From the NCBI GenBank assembly GCA_004026145.2, contig CP034975.1, positions 11,967,418-12,031,417 on the forward strand: DNA of 64,000 nucleotides, read 5' to 3'. Both the position numbers and the translations under genes were made by a program. Positions 1 through 11,200 of this stretch are shown here, one piece after another; position 1 is the first letter of the stretch; each line of letters begins with the position of its first letter. The notes beneath the pieces were generated by a model. The model was given only the letters and a program-made list of their open reading frames with translations. It had not been told where the DNA came from and ran no database searches. The stretch comes from Takifugu bimaculatus. Its lineage: Eukaryota > Chordata > Actinopteri > Tetraodontiformes > Tetraodontidae.

Positions 1-3000
1 CGTCCAGGATGCAGAGGAAGAAAGACGTGTCTTCGCTGACGTTTGGCCTTGTGGTGGGTATCACTCTGAAGGTCAGGAGATTCTGACCACAGCTCCGTTT
101 CCAGAGTCCAAGCAGCCCTACGACAAACGCTCCTATCAGGACGAAGATTCAGCTTCAGAAGCGTCACAAAGTGATGGTGCTGAGGGCGAGAGTGTCCTCA
201 GCACCGCCGAGTCCACGCTGATCGAGGACAAAGATGAGCAGGACAGGGTGGTGTTCGATGACAATGACACGTGGAACGACCAGGAGGACACTGTGGTCCC
301 CACAGCCAGGGAGAGCCCCCCACCACAGCGCACCCTTCTGAGGAAGGTGGCAGTGTTGGACAAGGGCGCAGTTACTGGTTCAACCAATCAGAAGTCAGAT
401 CCCCCCCCAGCCTCTGAGCTCATGACCAAGCTTTTCCCCTCACTGAAGCCAAAGACCCAGAATGCACCTGTCCCTCCTGCTCCTGAATCTAAACAGCCAC
501 AGGAGGAGTCAGGTGAGACTGACGTGCAGTCATCCAACCATATTTTCCTCATGGATCGGACTCTAATCCTTCTCTAATGCAACACTAATGAACGTCCACT
601 GAATGTCGCCGATTTGACAGGTCAGAGTGTCCAGTCCAGACTACTGCGGGAGAGACTGGTCGAGCTGGAGATTGAGATTGAAAGATTTAAGAAAGAGAAT
701 GCTGCCCTCACCAAACTGAGAGAGGAGAACGAGAAGAATCGGGACGTTCTCAGGTTAAACGTCTGCCCGTAGTGGTTTTCATTTTTACTGCCCGATGCAT
801 TTAGACAAAGTTGCTTTTGTCCCTGCAGGAAAGAACGGTTGGAGTTCGAACAGATGAAAGCAGTGGAGCTGGCCAAGCTTGAAGAGTACAAGAAAGAGGA
901 AAACCGCAGGTTGCAGAAGGAGCGACGGATATTTGAGCGGCACGCGTCAGCTGCCAGAGCCATGCCGGACAAGAAGGAGCGAGAGGAGAATCCAGGTGAG
1001 TCGCAGAAACGTTAGCAGCAAGCTAGCAGCAGTCACACGTGAATACTGAAGCCGTCTGTTGTCCCCGTAAGCTGTTGAAGCAGCAGCTGAGCTCCCTGCA
1101 GGAGGAGCTGAAGGGGAAGGAGAGCCGCTGGGCCAGCGCCCACAACAGGCTGCGCCAGCAGATCGACTCCCTGCGACAGGAGAACGCCTCCCTGAGGGAT
1201 GAGGTACCCGCCTCGTCTTTGGAACGCTCTCAACACGCGCAGGCAGCTAACCTTGTGACACCAGGGTGCTTTTCTTGTTCAAGACTCGCGTGCTGGAAAG
1301 GCTTCGCCTCAACGCCTTGAAGAACAATGTTGCTAATGCAGAGAAAGTCCAGAAAATGAGTCCGAAAATGCTTGAGAACAGCACGTCAACCATAAGCAAA
1401 GGAGTCAAATTTGCTGTAAGAGTGGTTTTACTATTTTTGAATCATTTTGAGCAGGTTTTTCAAGTGTGAATGTGAATGGAACCCTAATTTATGCATCACC
1501 ATGAATAATCCTATGAGTATTTTCTTTCCTGCAGAGTCCTCTTGACTCCAGGGGGAGTGGAAACCCACCACAGAGCAGCATGGCTGCAGCAGCCAGGAAG
1601 AACTCCAAAGAGGGAGGTCAGTGTGTCAGATTCTTCCCACAGAAAATGGGGACTAGCCTAAAAACTAAGTTTTGGATTTCCATGAACACATATCCTCTGA
1701 AATTATAATGTATTTTGGATTTCCACCCCCCAATTTAACTTTTTATACAGCCATGCAAGCTTACGCCTGATTTGACGTCATTTTAGTTTGCAAGTGTGGC
1801 CGCCCCCTTGTGGCCATTGAGGTATCGCAGACCAACTGAGCTCCACGTGCTCATCATGTAACAGTTGTTTAATTGTTGTCTTCAGGGATAAAGAGCAGCC
1901 TCAGGAAACCAGCCGTCTCCGAATCGTCTTCCACCTCCCTTTCGAGGACAGTGGAGAGATCAACAACTGCCGGCAAAAGTCAGGAGAAATCATCAAACCC
2001 AGAGAATTCCCACAGTTGCTCACCAGTAAGACATTTCCTGGCTCCAGTCAGTCACTGGAGGGTTTTATAAAAAGAAAATATTCGTAATAATGTTGTGAGA
2101 ATGTCGACATCTTTTTCAAGAAACACAATGTGCTGCCAAATGAAGTGGGCAGTGAGCTCAAAGAAGCCAGAACCAGCTGATCAGGTCATCACACACTCCG
2201 ATGGAAAGGTGAGCAACTCTCAGCAGCCCAGGACGCCCCGAACACTTCTGGGATCACACCCGTTCAGTTATATTAACCGAAATAAATCCCTGGTGAATTC
2301 ATCCATCACCTGAAGAGTCGCTAGGTTGTTAAAATAGGAGGTCTTAAACAGGGTTTGTGGTTAACGACGTCACGATGAAGGACCCGGCTCTGCTCATTTC
2401 AGACCGAGAAGGTTCTGACCAATGGAGATCGCCTCGTCGTCTTCCCCAACGGCACCAAGAAAGAAGTGTCGGCAGACGGCCAGACGGTCAAAGTCACTTT
2501 TTTCAACGGAGACACCAAAGAGATCACCGACCAAAGAGTGGTGAGGTCCGACGCCTGGTCCCGAACCTGCTGCCGGGACACCGACACGCCGCCGTTTAGC
2601 TTCACTGCCTCCTCCCATCGGACTCCTAAACGCAGCTCTGCTCTGTGCTCAGATCTACTTCTACGCCGAGGCCCAGACCACACACGTCACCTACCCAGAC
2701 GGCATCGAGGTCCTGCACTTCCCCAACAACCAGACAGGTAGATGAGCAGAGCTCCGACAGGAAATACAAACAGGAAATACAGCTTTTCCTCTCCTACTCC
2801 AGAAAAACATTTCCCAGACGGCCGTAAGGAAATCACGTTCCCAGACCAGACGGTGAAGAACCTGTTCCCCGGCGGCAGGGAGGAGAGCGTGCTGACGGAC
2901 GGGACGGTCATACAGGTCAACCCGTGAGTACGGCGGCTCGTTCAAACGCTCTAACCTCCACCCTGCTTCAGCCTGAAATGCTCTTCCAGGGACGGCTCCA

Positions 3001-3182
3001 AGGAGATCCACTTCAACACGGGCCAGAGGGAGATCCACACGGCCGACTACAAGAGGAGGGAGTACCCCGACGGCACCGTCAAGACCGTGTACAACGACGG
3101 CAGGCAGGAGACGCGCTACCCCACCGGGCGCCTCCGAGTCAAAGACAAAGACGGCAACGTGGTGGTGGACAGCAGAGGGTAG
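1..3182 (+). CDS. cenpj: Centromere protein J (CPAP/SAS-4), 3' part, spliced
   Basis: Centriolar scaffold protein that controls centriole elongation and binds tubulin and STIL. The 5' end lies outside the window. Exons read from splice sites and phase: 1-512, 621-753, 829-995, about 1072-1203, 1284-1415, 1535-1616, 1886-2025, 2121-2208, 2403-2540, 2653-2737, 2803-2923 and 2990-3182, ending in TAG. The first exon is acidic and serine-rich. The next exons are charged and heptad-like (for example RLVELEIEIERFKKENAAL), matching the coiled coil before the C-terminal domain. The last four exons encode G-box repeats such as YPDGTVKTVYNDGRQE and the closing RLRVKDKDGNVVVDS, which match vertebrate CENPJ closely. 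Two junctions are odd: exon 829-995 ends one base out of phase with exon 1072-1203, and exon 2121-2208 has 88 bases with a stop in its expected frame. All other phases agree. The gene is tail to tail with rnf17. Confidence 0.93.
2403..3182 (+). other. cenpj: CENPJ C-terminal TCP10/G-box domain exons
   Basis: Four exons in consistent phase (0, 0, 1, 2) encode the glycine-rich beta-repeat (TCP10 C-terminal) domain. The repeated motif is a short strand ending in NG, DG or GG: TEKVLTNGDRLVVFPNGTKK, VKVTFFNGDTKE, THVTYPDGIEVLHFP, KHFPDGRKEITFPDQ, KNLFPGGREES, YPDGTVKTVYNDG and TRYPTGRLRVKD. In the known family this free-standing beta sheet binds the conserved proline-rich motif of STIL. No residue loss is evident here, so the domain looks functional. 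The last codons read VVVDSRG and then stop, similar in length to the mammalian C-terminus. Confidence 0.9.
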
Positions 3183-3600
3183 AGACCCGGCGGTCACCAC
3201 CAGTTTCAGCTCGTTTCCTGTTGGCAGAATTCCATAATGTTACTGGTTAGAAATACTTGAATGTTTGGAAACCACGAACACCAAGTTAGACAGTTGTGTT
3301 CCTGCTCTTCTGTTGTCTTTGTTTTGCCTTAAAAACATGTTGGAAGGTTTTCTGTCTTTAAATATGAATTAGTTCTCCAGCATTAAAAAGAGAGGGGGGG
3401 GGGGGGGGGGGCACTGGATGAGAATGAGAATGGGAATGAGATGGAGAAATCCAGGGGGAACCGGGACTCTGAAAGTGGTTTGTTTACTGATAACTTTTAA
3501 TTTATTATTGAGTGTATTTATTTCCTACGTTGTGTATATATATATTTTTTAAAATAAATTGGCTTTTTAAAAAGGTTAAACTGATGTCAAAGTGCAAGAG
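3183..3600 (+). terminator. cenpj: cenpj 3' UTR with poly(A) signal
   Basis: Sequence after the cenpj stop has no coding signal. A canonical AATAAA lies at 3553-3558, just after an AT-rich (TA)n stretch, and probably marks the transcript end about 15-30 bases further on. A poly-G run (3394-3411) sits within the UTR. Confidence 0.6.
3394..3411 (+). repeat. Poly-G run
   Basis: An uninterrupted run of about 18 G in the cenpj 3' UTR. It could form a G-quadruplex in RNA, or vary in length through slippage. Confidence 0.85.
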
Positions 3601-3631
3601 ATCAAGAATATCCAGCGGAGGCATCAAACTC

Positions 3632-4042
3632 TTTATTCTGTCAAACAAAAACGTTTCCATGGTTACTCAAACGAGAAGCAGCCAGATTTGTTAAAAGTTA
3701 AAGCGCTGCAGAGAAAATTAAATGGGTTTTCAGCCAAATGTACGACGCAAGAACAGCAGTCAAAGAGCACAACTGACAAAAAAAAACTTCTGTTCTTGTT
3801 AAACAGGAAACCTGAAAGAAAAAATAAATAAATAATATATATATATATAAAAAGCAAACAAAATATCCTGGGCCCATTTTAACTTGAACCTTATCAAACC
3901 TCTGGTGTTGCTTACCAATAGTTACGGGGCAACACTTTAACACACTTTAACACACACACTATTAATTTACCTTTTGCATTAAAGAGTAAAAACAGAGCTG
4001 CTCCATCTATGAGAAGAATAAACTGATTGTTATGACGACCCC

Positions 4043-4074
<32 letters not shown>

Positions 4075-4101
4075 AAACCTACGTGAATAGCAGCTTCTGC
4101 C
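3632..4101 (-). terminator. rnf17: rnf17 3' UTR with poly(A) signal
   Basis: Downstream of the rnf17 stop on the minus strand there is no coding signal. TTTATT at 3632-3637 is AATAAA on the minus strand, the most likely poly(A) signal. A (GT)n microsatellite lies at 4045-4073, and an AT-rich stretch with further AATAAA-like words near 3825-3850. The signal faces the cenpj poly(A) signal across about 75 bases. Confidence 0.5.
4045..4073 (+). repeat. (GT)n microsatellite
   Basis: About 14 perfect GT units inside the inferred rnf17 3' UTR. Confidence 0.95.
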
Positions 4102-5209
4102 TCATTCCAGCTCCGCCAGGCCCTTCCTGACCAGAGGGAGGTGCACCAGCTCCCCCTGTGTGTTGTACAGCAGCACCGTCAGCTCCGGTTCACACGCCTG
4201 CATGGAGGAGGAACACGGTGAAGAAAGGACGCCGAGGTCTGAGAGGCCACGTGAGACGGGCGATTCTGACCACCACCGAGGCTCTGACGCTGGTCTGCAA
4301 CAGGTCGATCATCTCCATGGTGGCCTTCAGGCTCCACCCCGGGCAGTAGGGCAGCATGATTTTCTCCGTGTTGTCACTCGGGGGCTTGAAGCCCGCGACC
4401 TTCACCTTGAGGACTCCAACGGGGAACTTAAGCAGCTGATCTGGTATCTGCCGGATCCTAACAGGAAGTGTTGGATAGACATTAGATGCTGGATATTTAC
4501 TCCCACCCAGCTCGTGTTCTCATATCTACCGGCCTTCTCAACGGGATTATGCAGATACAAACTCAGGTCTGGTATTGAAATGATCTTCTGCGGTGTACGA
4601 CAGTCATACTTGCTGGTGGGCAACGTGTCGTCTGATCCAAAATCAACATGATGGACCATGACCCGAACAGGCTCCAAACTGACAAACTTGACTATCTTGG
4701 CCCTGTAGTAGACCCCGTCGCTGTACTCTGCCAGGCACGGACAATCTGATGGACACAAGCACAACACAGCCAGGAAATTGGACCTCCAGTTCTGATTGAT
4801 TTAGAGTTTTTACTTCTAGTAAACTACTACTGGCCCCGCCTTCCTGCTCACGGGGAGTCAACAGGACACAATCTTACCGGGAGGAAAATCGCTGAGTCGG
4901 GGCAGATTCCTGACATCAGCATTCGCTCTTTTCAAAGCTTCATTAAGCGTCTCGCCGTCCACTTTTAAGTGAGCTGTTGCTTCTAAAGGCTTTAGGAACA
5001 GCTGCGGGACAGTTATTCAGCGTTAACAACAGCTTAAGTTAACGCGAGGCTTAAAATCACACTAATTCTACCCAAGATCTTCCTGACTGTGTGTTTACCC
5101 TATTAGGGGTCCACAAGTGGCAGACCTGGGCCTGAAACTGGCTTCCCTTCTGTGGCATGTCTGGGTAAATAAAGGATCCGAGAATTGGTTCCGCTGGATC
5201 CATGAGACC
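4102..5209 (-). other. rnf17: RNF17 tudor unit 5 and C-terminus
   Basis: Exons encode FQAQVCHLWTPN, CLAEYSDGVYYRAKIVKF and VRVMVHHVDFGSDD, then VKVAGFKPPSDNTEKI and LPYCPGWSLKATMEMIDLLQ. The terminal exon ends LVHLPLVRKGLAELE. Order and spacing are the same as at the mammalian RNF17 C-terminus. Confidence 0.84.
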
Positions 5210-8200
5210 CTGGAGATGCCAGAAATGAGCATATTAGCTTTACATTAGCGCTACGTAGCTGGACAATGTTATATACAAATGTCCAACCCAGACGTTCTAA
5301 CAACAGTACCTCAATGTCCAACTTCCATTCATCCGGGGAGTTGAGAGACGTCACAGCGAGCGCCTGAGATGCAAAGACATTTATGATACCTGACAATCAG
5401 GAACCAAAAGCTTAAATAGGAGTGCTCACGCGCACCTTTGGAACAGAGACGCAGCGCTCCAGAGCACCGTGCTTATGAAAGCTCAGGATCGTGTTGAGGC
5501 TCATCGCATCGATGAAAAGCTCCCCTGAGAGAGCAGCTCTGGGCTCTGATGGAAGCTCCTAATACACACGGACAAAACAGTCACAGCTCATTTGCTGTTT
5601 CAAGCGTGCAACTCAAAGGCTCCACGACGTCGCCGCCCTACCTTGACCTCCACGTCCAGGGTGCGGTTCAGAAGTATCTCCCTCAGCAAAGCTACCGCGT
5701 CCAACTGCCATTTCCCACCAAACTGGAGAAACAGGGACACGATCTTAACGACCGACACACAACAGACCATCCCAAATACCGCTGAAAGGACTTAAAGCTA
5801 ACACGCACATTCCATGTTAAAAATGATCTGCTGAATACGAGACGGCGGATTAGAGCTACGACACAGTTGAAGTTTCACTTTAGATATTTTTCCTACAAAT
5901 TCAAGGTGCAGGCGAGTCCTGCAGGAGAGGACACGAGGATCTTACGGGGTTGATTCCATGCAGCTTGCACGATAAACAGAGTTGAGGTACATCTTGGCAG
6001 AGCAGCACAGGGTAGACGTGTATGACTGGGATGTTCTCCACCAGACCCGAGTCCACGTGCTGTACCTGCCAACAACCACGCCATGGAAGAGAAGACTCCA
6101 TTACGCCACATGTGGCAGCATCCTGAATGACTGGTGTGACGCTGACCTTGACGAACTCCCCCAGCACTTCCACCACCTCTCCCCGGTACCAGAGCAAGTC
6201 AGAGCCCATGAGAGCGCAGCCCTGCACCGACTTCCACTCGTAACACTTCGGTCTGGGCAAAGTCTTCATGCGCTCCCCGACTGTCTCCATGAGCTGCTCG
6301 AACTGACGCTCTGACAAAGACACCGACAGCATCAGGACGGACTTCGATGTGAAGCGAGTTGCAGCCTCGCTAGCAGAAATATTAAAAAAAAGCTGAACCT
6401 GCGTTTTGGGTCCTCATGTAAATCAGACCATCATCCCCAACAGCTGTCACTCTGATCTGGATCTGACCGAGCTCAGGTAACTCAGGGGGGAGGTAGGACG
6501 TCGTCTTTACCTGAAACAGACATATATAACGACAGTCAAATGTACAGCCACGTCCACCATCATTTGGACAGGAACCAGAACTACTAAATTACGCAATAGC
6601 ACCTTTTCAGCTGACACGAGGGCGTGAGGAAGGAGTTTTGGACGAGCGCGGGTCGCGGGGACGCCGAATGCGAGACGGTAATGGACTATTAGCCGACGCT
6701 GATCTAAAGGTTCTGGTGTCATCAGCTTGTGCTTCCATCACTGGAGCCTGTGCACCAGCCTCTTCGGGGGTTTCATCAGCAGCAACTCTGTAGAGGGAAA
6801 CGTTTAGGAAACAGGCAACGGTTCTGACAATGAGCTAATAACCGGCACAGCTAATTTAATCTGGTATTCTGTGTATGAGGAAGGCTTGTAAACGACAGAC
6901 CTCGGCTTTCTTTTTCGAAGAGCCAGGCCCTTACTGACGAGGAAGTCTGCAATGCTGACAAACTGCCCCATCTCCTGAGAGCAGGACAGTGTGACAGGAA
7001 CTGGACTCAGATCCTTCACCTCCTCCTGCAACAGGTCACAATATCAAGGATGCAACAGAGGAACATGGATCAATCAAAAAGAGAAGCTCCCATCTTGGTC
7101 TAGTGTCACACTTTGAGATAACAGTGGAAAAGTATGGAGATATATAAAGAGATTAGGAACCTTGATGGTCACGACTGCCAGCGCTCCAGTCAAGAATTGG
7201 GAGATTACGTCACAGGCTGTCGCCGTCCAGGTAGATTGACCTCCTGCTGGGCTGTGAGAGGGAACCAGGAAATCAATATAGACCAGTTTTTAATTGTTGT
7301 TCCTCCACCGTTTTAAAGTATCCTCAGGATTGAATATATCATCTAACTGAACAGGACTAAGAGAATCAGCGTAATCTTCATCACTAGACGTGCAGGATGT
7401 GTTTGATGCACAATGAATGACAGTAAATTTGACATAAGGATGGAAACCTGATATCAGACACAGTGCACTCCAGTGCAAAAGACCCAATCAGGGATGGAGG
7501 CAATGGCCGCAAGTTGCTGATGTGGAGCTTCACCCTGTTGCCGTAGTCACAGAGCATCACCTGTTACCAGGGATACAGAGAATTAGGCAGGAACACCGGA
7601 GCGAAGGATAAAAGACAATAGGAACAATAAATTAGGACTATTCTGAGGGCCTGCGTACCTCTGCAATGTTGCTGGATGTTAAATCAGAGCAGATTCTCCC
7701 TCTCTTCCAAACCCCTTTGTTGTTAGCAACACAGTACATATCTGTCCTCCACTCAAACCCATCGGGGGTCTCCACGAGCGCACAGTCCTTCAACAGCTCA
7801 CGCACTCTGAGAGAACAGCGAGAATCATGAATTCACTGCAGCAGATGACTTGTTCAAATTACAAAATATTCTTTCTGCTGCGTTTAAGGGGATAAAGACT
7901 TAAAAAGTAGAGCTCCATCTGCTGACCTGCTCAGGTGAGCGTCATTCTGGGTGAGCTGCACATAGAAGCTGCTGGGAGACTGAACGTGGCTGACTCTGAC
8001 ATGGAGCTCTTTGAGGTGGGCGGGGAGCTTCAGCGTTGGCTCGCACATTAGCGACTCCTCTTTATGCTCACCGGCGACGTCATAAATTGTGGTGACAACA
8101 TCACCAGCAGCTAAACCAGGATCGAGCAGGGGGTCCCACACAACAGGCTCATTAGCAGAGGACACGGCATCGTCAGTCTTAGACCTGTAGAAATAGATAT

Positions 8201-11200
8201 TCAGTGAGGAGACAAGTGGGGATTGGCCAGGACTAGACTATGATATGGCAGGTTACATTACAACAAACTTCAAATTCCTCTAACCCTTGTTTGAAGCAGG
8301 CCAAGCCCTCTCTGACCAGCAGCTCAGCTATGTTGGCCGTTGGCCCGTTCAGGTCACTCTCAAACAGTCTGACTGGCAGAGGTTCATGCTCATGCTTGAC
8401 TTCTGATGGAAGAGAGGCAGCAACAATGTTCAGAGTAGAAAAATGATCTGAGTTCTGTTAGTGTCTGGCAGTAATTCAGAGATAAACACACCTGGATGCA
8501 CAGAAACGACAGTGACCACCTTCTGGAGCGCCAGGCTGGTGAATCTGTCGGTGCAGGAACCATCCCAGGTTTTTCCATCACGTGGAACGATCTCTTCCAA
8601 ACAGCAATTGATTGCCTACACAGCAGATAATGCACTTGTCGTGTTGCCTGTACCAAACCTTCTTTTAACACAGTGACTTCTGAAAGATAATCCCAAACAT
8701 TATCAAAAAACATCGGCTTCATTCACTATTGACGCTGCCGCTCACCATGATGGGGAGGGCAAAGAAATCATCCTTAATCCTCCTCAAATCTTTCACTGGC
8801 ACCACTTTTTTGTTGCCTAAATCCACATAAAGTATCTCCACTTGTCCTTCTCCTGGATGACCTAATAAAGAGGTAGAAACCATTTGTCATCACAAAGTTT
8901 GTTCACGTTTTTCTGCTATTAGTTCTTGGGATATCGTATCCTTACAAGGGTCACATGACACAGTTACTACAACTATATAATACGGACACATACAGTCCTC
9001 ACCTAGAGCCTGAGCCCTGTACCACAACCTGTCATCAGCACAGGCGACGTAAGCTTGTCCAACGACAGGGTGGCAAACCGTGAGGTCGTCTGCATTGGCC
9101 ACGGTTGCTGCATTGTAACAATCCTGAAGTTGGGCTGAGAGCAACAGGAGCTCCATGTTTTCAACCTGGTGAGAAGAGCAGACGTAGGAACTACTTGAGG
9201 CGTCATGACTTCCTGTTGTATCTAAATGATATGCACACATAAACTATTGTAGTGGGGCACAGCATGTATTGGTACCAGCTGAATGTAGAAGTCAGCAGGA
9301 TTATTGATGTGGGACACCACAGCGTTGAGCTCCACGTCAGTCTTGGGACAGGGAAGGTGGAAGTACGTCAGTGGCTTCGCCTCCAACACCACCGGAGCAT
9401 AAAAACTTTCAGAAAATGACAGTGTCAGCTGAAAGAGTTGACGTCAAATCAAATGACTTTCTGATCAGTCCATGTACCTCGCCACTTCCATGTAAACAAG
9501 GTAATGTCTGACGGAGAGGGGCGTATCACAGGACTGGTCATTGGGGGTTCTAATGAGGTCCACCAGTAACGAGTCTCTGTCCTGACCAAAAATCCTCATC
9601 TCCAAAGCTGATGAGCCCACCACCTTCTTGAACTCCACCGTGGCCTCTTGGGTCCATCCTTTAGCCTGAACAATTGGTAAAACGGAATCTTCTATGTTAA
9701 GGAACCGTCACATTTGAAAACCATTATGTTGATGTATACATACAATTTAATAGACAAAACGACACCTAGAACCACGTTAAACTGATTGTATGCTACGCAT
9801 CTTCTCTTTGGCCTTACTAGACTGTGGGGGACCAGGTTCTTGAGCGTACATCTGATGGCCAGAGGAGCAATGCTGTGCACCTGCACTTTCTGTGCGTCCT
9901 CCACCTTCCTCATGTGCCTGTTTACGACGTCCACTGGAGCCCCTGCAGACCCCTTCTTTCTGGAAAAGGTGTCAGGAGAGGGAAAAGTGCATCTGAATAA
10001 GTTTGTACATTGTCAAGACTGTCTTAGAAAAGGGCTTCAGCATTGTGGAACCAGAAACAAGATTAGAGAGAATCACAAGTGCTACTTAATAAATGAATAG
10101 GTTAAACTGCCCAAACACTAAGAAAAGGTTCATCTTTTTGATCTATGCTCCATCTTTAATCAGATATTTACCCAGTGTCCATCTCGGTCTCCCTCGCTAT
10201 GCTGATAGTCTCTGTGATGCCATAATCAATAAAGAAGACCTGGACACTTGTGAGCTGGTCAGCTGGACAGCATCTGACAGCCTCTGTAAAACCCCTCTGA
10301 AAGAGCTCGGTAATGTGGGCCCTGGCCCACAGGCCCTCTTTCCACTTCACAAAAATCATTGAGCCTGAAAGAGAGGAGAGACAGTCGAGTCAAAGGAAAT
10401 AAATGAAAATAGCGCAGCGCTGCGTGGAGTTGTGCCCGATGCGTGCATAAACAGGACGGCAGACAGATATTATTAGATGTTGCACTAACAGAACACAAGC
10501 AGGCTTTTAAAGAACATTTTAGCCATCTGGAATCTTGGAGTTTGTGTTTGCCATATTGTAATGTGTAAAAAAAACAGGTGCACCTGTCTCCACTACATCT
10601 TTGGATGTAAAGCAAGAGCTTTTCGTGGAGCAGAAGTAGTTGATCTTCTTGGAAAGGGTCATTATTTCTGTTGCTTCTGCCAGATACTGGACATAGAAGT
10701 GACTCGGATTCACAATGTTAATCACCACTACCCACATGGACACTAGGAAAGAGGTAAAAAAAAGGATTATTCAGTGGCATAAAAGGGAAGATGGTTCATT
10801 TAAAATGACAGTGAAGAGAAAAGAGAGGCAGAGGAAGACAGCCAGGGTATCAGGATGTGACACTATCTCAGTCTGATTCATTGGTGGGAACTTTAAATTG
10901 TCGCGTAGACAGCTTCCATGACAGATTATGGAGGACAGCAACAGGTGTTGTGAACAGAAAAACAGCACCTGACACAAATGCTGATGTGGTGAAGCGAGAA
11001 TTAAAGAGCAAATAAATCATTTAGCGGAGCTAAAACTATAAAAGTGTGTCTCTAAAGTGCAAACGGGTCAATCAAAATGAAGATTTTTCCTTACTATTTT
11101 TCATCTTTGCTATGCGATTTCTCCTTTTCCAGAAGCTTCTAGATTTGCTCTTAGCCAACTCAGGGCCAGTTGGTGGGAGAGCTACAACACAACAAACATT

